This document shows positions 36,417 through 44,262 of a stretch of DNA of 64,000 nucleotides, in pieces. A program made the position numbers and the translations under genes. This DNA comes from JBCAXA01 sp038534295 (GTDB taxonomy: Bacteria; Pseudomonadota; Gammaproteobacteria; Steroidobacterales; Woeseiaceae), in NCBI GenBank assembly GCA_038534295.1, contig JBCAXA010000004.1, positions 62,001 through 126,000 of the forward strand, in the 5' to 3' direction. The notes under the pieces are model-generated. The model made no database searches, was not told where the DNA came from, and was given only the letters and a program-made list of their open reading frames with translations. The stretch's first letter is position 1, and each line of letters opens with the position of its first letter.

Positions 36417-37013
36417 ATGGATGAGACGCCGAACGACGAGCGCGCGAACGACGGCGAGCTGGCCCGCCAGCTCGTCGCGCGCATTCGTGCCGGCGATCGG
36501 CAGGCGGAGAACGAACTCGTCGCCCGCTACAGTCGCCCACTGATGATCATGCTGAAAGTGCGGACCAATGGTGACATCCCGTTGGCCGAAGACATTCATC
36601 AGGATGTGTTTCGCATTGTCATCGAGCGGCTCCGTGGCGACGGAATCGATGATCCGACGCGTCTGGCCGGCTTTATTCAGAGCACGGGCAAGTTCCAGGT
36701 TATCGGTCGCAAACGTCGGCAGCGCCGCCGCAACACCTATGCGGATTCAGAGCTGATCGAGGAGACCGTCAGCAACTCAACGGAACATGTGGACGACATC
36801 TATTCGGAGCAGATGCGCGACGCCGTGCGGGCGTTACTGAGTGAATTGCCGAACGACCGCGACCGGGCCCTGTTGACCCGTTATTTCCTATACCAAGAAA
36901 GCAAAGCGAGCATTTGCAATGCGCTCGAGCTTTCTGATTTGCATTTCAACCGCGTTCTGTATCGTGCCAAGGCGCGCTTTCGCGCCCTGGTCGAAGAACG
37001 CCTCGAGCGCTGA
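36417..37013 (+). CDS. ECF-type RNA polymerase sigma factor
   Basis: A 198-residue sigma-70 family protein. Region 2 covers about 20-90 (RAGDRQAENELVARYSRPL, then AEDIHQDVFRIVIERL) and region 4 about 125-190 (LLSELPNDRDRALLTRYFLY, then ALELSDLHFNRVLYRAKARF). Length and layout are those of an ECF sigma factor. I chose the ATG at 36417 (MDETPNDERAND); a longer frame begins at 36366. Its anti-sigma gene follows after 19 bp, so the two are coexpressed. The regulon is unknown. Confidence 0.88.
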   Translation: MDETPNDERANDGELARQLVARIRAGDRQAENELVARYSRPLMIMLKVRTNGDIPLAEDIHQDVFRIVIERLRGDGIDDPTRLAGFIQSTGKFQVIGRKRRQRRRNTYADSELIEETVSNSTEHVDDIYSEQMRDAVRALLSELPNDRDRALLTRYFLYQESKASICNALELSDLHFNRVLYRAKARFRALVEERLER

Positions 37014-37032
37014 GCCACGGACGGCCATCGTT

Positions 37033-37710
37033 ATGGACAGAGAACAAGTGATTCAAGAAAACTGGGTGGATCGTTATTTGCTGGGACAGCTCAGCGAGAC
37101 CGAAACCGATCGGTTCGAGCAGTACTACTTAGAGTGTCCCGAAACGCAGGACGACATCGAAAATACGCAGCGCCTGATCGACGGATTCGCCGGCAGCGCG
37201 CTGGCCGCATTGGCCCGTAAACATCAGCTGCGGGTCGATGAACCGGCGCCGGCGGCGACGCCACGCACATTCAACTGGCCGGCGATGGCCGCTGCGGCAG
37301 TCGCCGTCCTTTGCCTCGGGTTCGCGCTGACCGTGCAACGCTCGATGCCGGAGAATCCGCCGCTGGCCGGTATTGCCGACGTCAACGTGCCGATCTTCAC
37401 GCTCGGCATCACGCGCAGCGTAACGTCGGCCCAGCTCATCGAATTGCCGACGGTGCCACGGCGATTGATGTTCTCATTGGATATCGGCGGCGCCATTGAC
37501 GAGCAATTCAACGTCACGCTTCATGACGCCGACGGTGCGGAGGTTTGGCAGGCTGCCGAACCGCTCGTTGCCGATCGCTATGGGTCGGTAACTTTCAGTC
37601 TGCCGCCGGGCCTTCTGGCGGCCGGCAATTTCGAGTTTGTCGCCAAACCCCTTACCGGTGGCGACGTGAGTTTGCGTATTCCCGTTCTTGTCGAAACTTC
37701 GGGACGCTAA
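37033..37710 (+). CDS. Membrane anti-sigma factor
   Basis: A 225-residue protein. Residues 1-75 are a helical acidic cytoplasmic part (VDRYLLGQLSETETDRFEQY, typical of the anti-sigma N-terminal fold). Residues about 82-101 form one membrane helix, and about 105-225 are a beta-rich periplasmic domain ending with LRIPVLVETSGR. The H-x3-C-x2-C zinc motif is absent, so it is not of the zinc-binding type. It would hold the upstream ECF sigma factor at the membrane until its outer domain receives a signal or is cut. Confidence 0.82.
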   Translation: MDREQVIQENWVDRYLLGQLSETETDRFEQYYLECPETQDDIENTQRLIDGFAGSALAALARKHQLRVDEPAPAATPRTFNWPAMAAAAVAVLCLGFALTVQRSMPENPPLAGIADVNVPIFTLGITRSVTSAQLIELPTVPRRLMFSLDIGGAIDEQFNVTLHDADGAEVWQAAEPLVADRYGSVTFSLPPGLLAAGNFEFVAKPLTGGDVSLRIPVLVETSGR

Positions 37711-37732
37711 ACGCCTCACATCGAACTGCTAG

Positions 37733-37755
37733 ACTCCGGACGAACAGTCCGGAGT
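37733..37755 (+). promoter_or_regulatory. Hairpin that hides the ribosome binding site of the Kef gene
   Basis: ACTCCGGAC (37733-37741) pairs perfectly with GTCCGGAGT (37747-37755) across a 5-nt loop. The only Shine-Dalgarno-like sequence, GGAG (37751-37754), lies in the 3' arm, 5 nt before the ATG at 37760. The structure could limit translation of the antiporter gene, or act as a weak terminator after the anti-sigma gene; no long T-run follows. Confidence 0.6.
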
Positions 37756-37759
37756 TTCC

Positions 37760-39532
37760 ATGGGCGAACTCGAACAAACCCTGATCTACATTGGTGCAGC
37801 CGTTGTTGCTGTGCCGATCGTCAAGCGACTTGGCTTCGGCTCGGTGCTCGGCTACCTCACCGCCGGCATCGTGATTGGACCGGCCGCGTTCGGATTTATC
37901 AGCGACGTTGAGGCGGTGCTGCATTTTGCCGAGCTGGGCGTCGTATTCCTGCTGTTTATCATCGGCCTAGAGCTGAAGCCGTCGCGGCTGTGGGTCTTGC
38001 GTCGGCCGGTATTTGGCTTCGGCACCGCGCAAGTCTTTCTCTGCGGCATCACACTAGGCATGCTCGCTTATCTGAGCGGCCTGGATACCAAAGCCGCCAT
38101 GGTCGTCGGTTTTGGGCTTGCGCTGTCGTCGACAGCATTCGTGCTCCAGCTTTTGGCCGAGCAAAAGCAGCTGAACACCGAGCAAGGTCGCAACGCGTTT
38201 GCGATTTTGCTGTTTCAAGACCTCGCGGTAATCCCATTGATTGCGATGGTTCCGCTGCTCGCGGACCAAGACAGCGGCGGCATCGATCCAGTGCAGCTCG
38301 GCATCACCGTCGCGTCGGTCATCGCGCTCGTCGCCGGCGCGCGCTATTTGCTGCGCCCGGTGCTGCGACTGGTCGCAAATTCAGGCATATCCGAGTTGTT
38401 CACGGCAACGGCGCTGCTCGTGGTGCTCGGTGCCGCCGTGCTGATGGAAAAAGCGCACCTGTCGATGGGGTTGGGCGCGTTTATTGCCGGCATGCTGCTG
38501 GCCGACTCGGAGTACCGCCACGAGCTCGAGTCCAACATCGAGCCGTTCAAAGGGCTTTTGCTCGGGCTTTTCTTTATCGCTGTCGGCATGTCGGTCGATT
38601 TGTCGTTGATTGCATCGCGACCGATCGACGTATTTGGTTTTGCGGCCCTGCTGATCGCCACCAAGCTCATTTGCGTTTTTGTATTGGCGCGCACCTTCTC
38701 GCTGACAACACCGGTCTCCGTCGCGCTGGCCGTGATCTTGTCGCAGGGCGGCGAGTTTGCGTTCGTGCTCTTTACGCTGGCACGCGATACCGGCGTGCTC
38801 GATTCGGAGACAGTGGATCTACTGATCGTCGTGGTCACGCTGTCCATGGCCACGACACCGTTCTTGTTTGTCGCCAACGAGAAAGTGCGCGAACGGCAGG
38901 ATTCGGCGAAACCGGCGACGCCCTACGATCAAATCGACAACGAGGCAAATCCCGTCGTTATCGCGAGCTTCGGTCGCTTCGGGCAAATCGTCGGTCGCGT
39001 ACTGCGCTCGCGCGGCATTCCGTTTACAGCGCTCGAAGCCAGCGCCAGCCAAGTGGAAGTCGTGCGGCGCTTCGGTAACAAGGTGTACTACGGCGATGCA
39101 GCACGCATCGATTTGTTGCGTGCTGCCGGCATCGAACAGGCGCGATTTTTTGTGCTCGCCATTGAAGACACCGAACAATCGCTGCGCACCGCAAAGACGG
39201 TACGCCACTATTGCCCTCACCTGCCGATTCTCGCCAGAGCGCGCAATCGCAAGCATGCCCACCTGCTCATGGATCTTGGCGTCGAGCACATCTTTCGCGA
39301 TACGTTCTATTCCGGTTTGGAGCTAACGCGGCTGCTGCTCGAATCAATGGGTACCGACAGCGACACGACAGCTGAGGTCGTCAAAACGTTCGCCGAACAC
39401 GATGAGCGCGTGTTGAAACGCCAACACGCGATGCATCACGACGAGTCACGAATGATTCAAAGCGCGCAGGACTCCGCTGCCGAGCTCGAGTCGCTGCTGC
39501 GCGCCGACCGCAACCGCGACGAAAAGCGTTAG
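37760..39532 (+). CDS. Kef-type monovalent cation:proton antiporter (CPA2) with TrkA-N domain
   Basis: A 590-residue inner-membrane protein. The first 375 residues form a CPA2 exchanger domain with about 12 membrane segments; visible family sequence includes LGYLTAGIVIGP and FLLFIIGLELKPSRLW near 30-80 and FQDLAVIPL near 153. A cytoplasmic TrkA-N/RCK domain follows, starting VVIASFGRFGQIVGRVL near 396. It resembles KefB/KefC, which release K+ in exchange for H+ during electrophile stress, and the related YbaL group. Glutathione gating cannot be judged. The C-terminal 80 residues are charged and helical. It converges on creD with a 4-bp overlap. Confidence 0.88.
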   Translation: MGELEQTLIYIGAAVVAVPIVKRLGFGSVLGYLTAGIVIGPAAFGFISDVEAVLHFAELGVVFLLFIIGLELKPSRLWVLRRPVFGFGTAQVFLCGITLGMLAYLSGLDTKAAMVVGFGLALSSTAFVLQLLAEQKQLNTEQGRNAFAILLFQDLAVIPLIAMVPLLADQDSGGIDPVQLGITVASVIALVAGARYLLRPVLRLVANSGISELFTATALLVVLGAAVLMEKAHLSMGLGAFIAGMLLADSEYRHELESNIEPFKGLLLGLFFIAVGMSVDLSLIASRPIDVFGFAALLIATKLICVFVLARTFSLTTPVSVALAVILSQGGEFAFVLFTLARDTGVLDSETVDLLIVVVTLSMATTPFLFVANEKVRERQDSAKPATPYDQIDNEANPVVIASFGRFGQIVGRVLRSRGIPFTALEASASQVEVVRRFGNKVYYGDAARIDLLRAAGIEQARFFVLAIEDTEQSLRTAKTVRHYCPHLPILARARNRKHAHLLMDLGVEHIFRDTFYSGLELTRLLLESMGTDSDTTAEVVKTFAEHDERVLKRQHAMHHDESRMIQSAQDSAAELESLLRADRNRDEKR

Positions 39533-40863
39533 GCGGGCAGCTTCATCTCGAGCCGATGCCAGTCGATGTTGCGCGTGGCCAGCATCACCACGGCCAGCAT
39601 CGTGAATACGAGCAAGGAGCCCGCCATCAGAGCGTGGTCTTCGCTTTGCAAGATGCCGTAGACCGCGCCGCTCAATAGCGCCTGCAAGGCGGCATAGACC
39701 AGCGCCAGCCGACGACCCAACGCCGGCATCAAGTAGTAAGCCGCAAGGCCAATGCAGGCAACGGCCGCTACCGCGTAGGCGGCCGCGAAACCGATGTGTT
39801 CGGCGAGCGACAACAGCAGCAGGTAGAACACCACGAGTGACCCGCCGACCAACGCGTAGTTGACGCCGTGCAATCGGCGCAGCGTCAACATTTCCAGTAG
39901 AAAGAACACAACGAAAGTGACCAGTATCAACAGCATCGCGTATTTGGTGGCACGCGCGGCCTGTGTATAGATATCGATTGGGTCGACAAAGGCCGTCGAT
40001 AACACGTCGTTGACAAGCGCACTGCACCCGAGCGCGCCGCAATCAACCAACGTGGCGGCCGCTGAACTCGCGAAATGGGTCACTTCCCAGCGGGCGTTGA
40101 AGCCCTCGGCCGCGATATTGCGCTCGGCCGGCAAAAAGCGCCCGCCAAACTGCGGATGCGGCCAATCTGCCGCGATGGTGTAGCTGCCCTCTTCCGCTAA
40201 CGGTACGACGCCCAATGTCGTCGAACCGCGCAGTCGCAGCGACACGTTGACAGGCAGTGGCGCGCCGATGGCATCCAACGCCAGCGCAACACTGACGGCG
40301 TGCTTATCGGCCGTGATAACGCTGCCCGGCGCAACGGTCTCGCCAATGCCGCCGACACGAACCTCCGGAACGGCGGCGAAACCGCGCGCATCGGCAACGC
40401 CCAAAATGAGCTCGGCCCGGTCCCAGCGCTCGAAACCGTCGATCGAGGCGGCGACCTGCTCGAGTGAGACCGCAGGCAGCTCGCCAGAGATTGCGATATC
40501 GGCCGAATAGACCGGAACGGCGTGGATGCCGTACGCGCGCTCCTCGGTAGCGACGTTTGCAGAAAGATCTAAGGTCGTTGGCGCGATGAAGGTATGGCGG
40601 AACTCGCTGCGTGTCTCAGTGACATCGCGTCGCAAGCGTTTGTCGTAGACCTCATGATCGACTTGAACGCGGTAGCGCAGCGCGAGGACCGGCCCAATCA
40701 GCGTCTGCGAGCCGGTCCAGCGCTCGGCGATACTCTGCGCCGCCACCAACCGGTAGTGACTGCGTTCCTCAATGACGCTGCTGATCATCGACAGCGGAAT
40801 CAGCAAGATACCGACGACCAGGAACGTGACGAAACCCTTTGCGAGCAGTGGATTGACCGACAT
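39529..40863 (-). CDS. creD: CreD-like inner-membrane protein
   Basis: A 444-residue protein of the CreD family. One membrane segment lies at 8-28 (FVTFLVVGILLIPLSMI), followed by a large periplasmic part with the family patterns YRLVAAQSIAERWTGSQTL and GPVLALRYRV. Six C-terminal membrane helices run from about residue 295 to 435 (YAMLLILVTFVVFFLLE onward). In E. coli CreD belongs to the CreBC regulon and affects envelope integrity and colicin tolerance. No creBC genes are seen here. Confidence 0.88.
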   Translation of the reverse strand: MSVNPLLAKGFVTFLVVGILLIPLSMISSVIEERSHYRLVAAQSIAERWTGSQTLIGPVLALRYRVQVDHEVYDKRLRRDVTETRSEFRHTFIAPTTLDLSANVATEERAYGIHAVPVYSADIAISGELPAVSLEQVAASIDGFERWDRAELILGVADARGFAAVPEVRVGGIGETVAPGSVITADKHAVSVALALDAIGAPLPVNVSLRLRGSTTLGVVPLAEEGSYTIAADWPHPQFGGRFLPAERNIAAEGFNARWEVTHFASSAAATLVDCGALGCSALVNDVLSTAFVDPIDIYTQAARATKYAMLLILVTFVVFFLLEMLTLRRLHGVNYALVGGSLVVFYLLLLSLAEHIGFAAAYAVAAVACIGLAAYYLMPALGRRLALVYAALQALLSGAVYGILQSEDHALMAGSLLVFTMLAVVMLATRNIDWHRLEMKLPA

Positions 40864-41030
40864 GCCGACACCCGAGCGATTTGACCGCGCTCACCTTAGG
40901 TGCGGTTTGTGGTCTCTCGAGGGCAGTAAAATGACGAATCGTGGCGAGTGCGCCGATGCAGAGCGCGCTAGCGAACGCCGTGTAAGCGACTGGCCGAAGC
41001 CCTCGCTAGATCTGGATTGAGCACGCCGGT

Positions 41031-41345
41031 CTAGTCGCCCGGCGCCGCAAACGCATCGTTGCCGTCGATAAGAAAATGATGGCTCACAGAACCCGCCAAG
41101 CGTGCATCGAGGAAGGGCCGGTACTCAGGGTCATCCATGAAGGCAACACCAGCCTCTTTGTCCGGCCACTCGATTAGAACGAACGCGGCAGGGTTGTCGC
41201 CCGTCCCCTCCAAGCGCTCGAAATTGGCCGTGCGTGCCAGGTACTTGCCACCGTGGCGGGCGACAATCGCGCCGACAGACGCGACGTAGCTCGGGATCCA
41301 GTCTTCCGACGTGGGCGTTGAACTGATGATGGAGTAGAAAGGCAC
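41031..41345 (-). CDS. DUF1330 family protein
   Basis: A 104-residue protein of the dimeric alpha/beta-barrel type. It contains ARHGGKYLARTANFERLEG and FVLIEWPDKEAGVAFMDDPEY, the two halves of the DUF1330 pattern. Function is unknown; similar folds include monooxygenases and EthD-like proteins. It is divergent from a LysR-type gene, which is followed by a second, exported DUF1330-like protein. Confidence 0.8.
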   Translation of the reverse strand: MPFYSIISSTPTSEDWIPSYVASVGAIVARHGGKYLARTANFERLEGTGDNPAAFVLIEWPDKEAGVAFMDDPEYRPFLDARLAGSVSHHFLIDGNDAFAAPGD

Positions 41346-41719
41346 TGACGTATCCTCCTTGTCGTAGGCTGAACATGACCGAGACAGCTGGCTTGCATTG
41401 ACTCTAGCGTCGTAGATTATTGAAGGGTGAGTTCATTGAGCACGGCCATCGGGCGAGTCGATAACTGGACCAATGGGCAGGTCGACTGCGAGTCACGAGG
41501 CCCGGTCCGATGCTGCTGAAGATCGGTCGTCGTTAGCAAACGTTGGCGCTTGCGCTTTTCGAACGCCGCGATTAGAGCCGTGAACCAGGCAACGCTCGTC
41601 GTCCGCTCGTCGAATCGTTCGAAACTTCGGTGACGGAACGCGAACGGTGCTGCGGCAGTCTTACCAACGTCGTGCTCCAGCACTCACCCCACAATCACCA
41701 CCGGTACAGCAAGGAACCC
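41346..41719. other. Intergenic region between the divergent DUF1330 and LysR genes
   Basis: These 374 bp contain no gene that I can support. A minus-strand open frame at 41417-41683 has no family resemblance, no convincing ribosome binding site and low-complexity composition. The region probably holds the divergent promoters and LysR binding sites. I did not find a convincing T-N11-A box. Confidence 0.4.
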
Positions 41720-42589
41720 ATGAACTGGGATGACTATCGCTTAATCCTGGCCCTCGTTCGCGAGAAAACAGTCCGCGCGGCGGCCAAGTCGCTGGGCGTC
41801 AGCCACACAACGGTATCGCGGCGGCTCGCGTATCTAAACGCTCGCCCAGGTGGCCCATTTCTGATGAAGTCCTCATCCGGTTTGTGGCCATCCAAGGCTG
41901 GCCAGACCCTAGTGGACGCCGCCGCGAGAATGGAAGCGCTTGCGAACGAGGCTGCTCGCCACCAACGAGCGGCCGACCTGGAGTTGACCGGCCCGTTGTG
42001 CCTATCGGTACCGAACCCCATCCTGCAATACCTGCTGTTCGATTCGATCATTGAGTTCACGGAACGATACCCGAGCGTCGAGTTGACAATTGATGCGTCC
42101 GACGAATTGGCGGATCTCGATCGGGCCGAAGCAGATATCGTCGTACGTTCATCCGACACGCCGCCGGAACATTGGGTTGGCCGCCGTTTGTTTCCGTACA
42201 TGCTGTCACTTTACGCGCAGCGCGAGTACCTGAGCCGGACATCCGAATCGGATTTCCGTTGGATCGCGCCGCTCGAAAAAACCGCTCGATGGCCCGATTG
42301 GCTGGCCGATTCTCCGTATCCGAACGCACCGATCGCGCTACGAATCTCAGGCATCGCGGGTCGCTTTCAGGCGCTCCGTCGCGGCTACGGTATTGGTCGT
42401 GCTGCGTGCTTTATGGCGGATTCGGAGCCGGGTCTCGTTCGTCTGCCAGATGCGCCGCTGGTCGCGGCCGAAACGCTCTGGGTTTTGAGCCACCCGGACC
42501 TCGCCAAGATTGAGCGCGCGCGTGTTGCTATTCGGTTTTTCGCCGATGCCTTGAAGGCGAAACAGGGGCTTATTCAAGGCACCGCCTAA
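41720..42589 (+). CDS. LysR-type transcriptional regulator
   Basis: A 289-residue LysR regulator. The DNA-binding domain is at 1-60 (MNWDDYRLILALVREKTVRA, then AKSLGVSHTTVSRRLAYL) and the periplasmic-binding-like effector domain after residue 88. The MNWDD start and TVSRR helix match the subgroup with a short N-terminus. The ATG at 41720 was preferred over a longer frame from 41630. It lies between two DUF1330-type genes, its likely targets. Confidence 0.88.
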   Translation: MNWDDYRLILALVREKTVRAAAKSLGVSHTTVSRRLAYLNARPGGPFLMKSSSGLWPSKAGQTLVDAAARMEALANEAARHQRAADLELTGPLCLSVPNPILQYLLFDSIIEFTERYPSVELTIDASDELADLDRAEADIVVRSSDTPPEHWVGRRLFPYMLSLYAQREYLSRTSESDFRWIAPLEKTARWPDWLADSPYPNAPIALRISGIAGRFQALRRGYGIGRAACFMADSEPGLVRLPDAPLVAAETLWVLSHPDLAKIERARVAIRFFADALKAKQGLIQGTA

Positions 42590-42717
42590 CACGCCACTGG
42601 CGGCTAACCTCGCGACAATTCATGGCTCGTTGCTGCACCACTGGGCGATAGAAACGATCCACGCCATTTCGCTGACGCTGCGCTACGGTTTGCTCAAACA
42701 CCAACCGGAGCGTTTCC

Positions 42718-43503
42718 ATGCTGTGTAAGTTCTTTCGTCCCGATCTATGCCATTGGCTCGCTGCCGCGCTGCTGCTGCTCGTGACCGGCACACCGAGTGC
42801 CGCGGCGGACTCGGCCGGCGATGCCAGCAAACTTGTCGTGCCATTCAAGGCAGGGCAGCTCATGTCGGTGATCGTCATTTCACCCAAAGCGGGTGACGAC
42901 GCTGCAGTCGCACGCAATACCTATTTGCAGGAAGCCTTCGGCATTGCGGCGGATTATGGGCTCAAGCCGCTCGGCGTCTTGAACGTCGCTGATGTGATCG
43001 TCGGCGAATTCAGGCCCAAAGCGGTCGCGATCTACTCTTGGACCAGCGCCGACAGCGAAGCCGCGTTCGATCGAAACCCAGATTGGCAGCCGATCAAAGA
43101 GACGCGCCCAGATGGCTGGGACGAGCTCCGCATTCACGATCGTGTTGCGATGGGCGATCAGACGCTCACATTCTCGACGCAGAAGTTGTACACGCTCGCC
43201 ACCGCCTGGGTAGATCAAGCGCACCCAAATGATTACGAAACTTACCTGGCTAACATTGAATCCGCGGTTAACGCAGTTGGCGGGCGGTTCTTCTACGAAA
43301 TGGTCGATCCGGAGTTCTCATCGCTGGGCCCGACGCCGTTAGCACCGTCGCGGCTGACCATTGTGGAATGGGATGGGCCAGCTGCATTGGCAGCGTTCCT
43401 TGATTCGGATGGGTTCCAAGAAAACTCGGCGCTGCTGAGCAGTGGCACAACGGCGTTTGAGCTCTTGGGATTGACGGTTCCGCCACGAAAGGCGCAGGAC
43501 TAG
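42718..43503 (+). CDS. Exported protein with two DUF1330-like domains
   Basis: A 261-residue protein. A signal peptide ends near residue 30 (TPSAAA), followed by two similar barrel units at about 38-145 and 148-255. Each contains the DUF1330-like layout: AIYSWTSADSEAAFDRNPDW in the first and LTIVEWDGPAALAAFLDSDG in the second. It is a duplicated, periplasmic version of the small protein at 41031. The gene follows the LysR gene on the same strand after 128 bp. Ligand and role are unknown. Confidence 0.75.
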   Translation: MLCKFFRPDLCHWLAAALLLLVTGTPSAAADSAGDASKLVVPFKAGQLMSVIVISPKAGDDAAVARNTYLQEAFGIAADYGLKPLGVLNVADVIVGEFRPKAVAIYSWTSADSEAAFDRNPDWQPIKETRPDGWDELRIHDRVAMGDQTLTFSTQKLYTLATAWVDQAHPNDYETYLANIESAVNAVGGRFFYEMVDPEFSSLGPTPLAPSRLTIVEWDGPAALAAFLDSDGFQENSALLSSGTTAFELLGLTVPPRKAQD

Positions 43504-43579
43504 GTAACAACGACGTCCGCATCCGTGCTCCAAATGAACATGGACCGAAGAACCTACGGGGCCAATGACCAAAAGAATT

Positions 43580-43935
43580 CAAGTGATAAAGCTTACCGTG
43601 GCTTACCGACTGATTTCGGCCAGAAATTGCCTTTCAGCGAAGGATCCTGCAAAGCTCGTTGGTAAAGTCTCGCCGCTAGGAAGCGCCCGCGCCCAAGTAA
43701 TCCGCTGATACTCGAAGGGTTACGCTGTATCTTCAGTCGCATCCATAGTAGTAGGAGCCGCCGGTTGGAAATGGTTTCTTGGGATCCCCCCAGTTGTTAG
43801 CGGCGATGATCTGCTCAGCAGTACAGCCATGCGGGTGATCCTCTGCGGCGAACTCTGCCATGTAGGCGACACTTAGGCCCTGTACGTCGTTCGAGATGCA
43901 TATAGCACTGTACCCTGGGGAATCTCTGGGACGAC
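43580..43935. repeat. Direct repeat, copy 1 (partner at about 49290-49651)
   Basis: This stretch repeats 5716 bp downstream in the same orientation. Over 43733-43935 against 49449-49651 I counted about 13 mismatches in roughly 200 bp. The flank before it (43613-43732) is similar but has small gaps and more changes. It covers the 3' half of a lipoprotein gene and its downstream sequence. No transposase or clean terminal repeat is seen. The left boundary is approximate. Confidence 0.8.
43733..43935 (-). pseudogene. 3' fragment of the duplicated small lipoprotein gene
   Basis: The frame encodes DSPGYSAICISNDV, then LSVAYMAEFAAEDHPHGCTA and NNWGDP, ending PTGGSYYYGCD and a stop. This is nearly the same as the C-terminal 60 residues of the intact lipoprotein at 49449-49799. 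An in-frame TGA lies just upstream, no start codon is usable and the signal sequence is gone. At its 5' side it joins a broken SRPBCC gene, so this is a truncated copy. Confidence 0.75.
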
Positions 43936-44109
43936 TTCAGATCGACCAGTTGACGCCAGACGACCTCATGCGGCGCATTAATCTCAATTGAGTAATGAGA
44001 AAAAAAGTGGTGAGCCGCCCCGGTCGGGTTCTTGGGTGGCAGCCTCAAACGCGTGACTGCTGATTGAAATGAGTAGGGCAACGACCGTGACGCTGGTCGC
44101 TTTCATCAT
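43936..44109 (-). pseudogene. Broken exported SRPBCC (START-like) protein gene
   Basis: From the ATG at 44109 the frame gives a signal peptide MMKATSVTVVALLISISSHA and stops soon after a T7 run on this strand. Removing one T continues the protein as HYSIEINAPHEVVWRQLVDL, the classic N-terminal pattern of SRPBCC lipid- or ligand-binding proteins. Family similarity then ends abruptly at DLKSS, where the duplicated lipoprotein segment starts. The gene thus has a frameshift and has lost its 3' part. Confidence 0.65.
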
Positions 44110-44262
44110 GGGCTCGTAGCGAATTAAAAAGATGGAAAAGGAAGTTACGACCCGCAGCATGCCTGCGTGCGCTAGCAGTCGCGCTGGACGTCTAACGCGG
44201 TAATTGACCGTGGCGTCGCGGACAAGGTCCAGACTTACGGCAGGCGTCTGCCGGTTGCTGCC

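Noticed and set aside
41417..41683. Minus-strand open frame of 88 codons between the DUF1330 and LysR genes
   Set aside because: No ribosome binding site, no recognisable motif, low-complexity composition and a position in a divergent promoter region.
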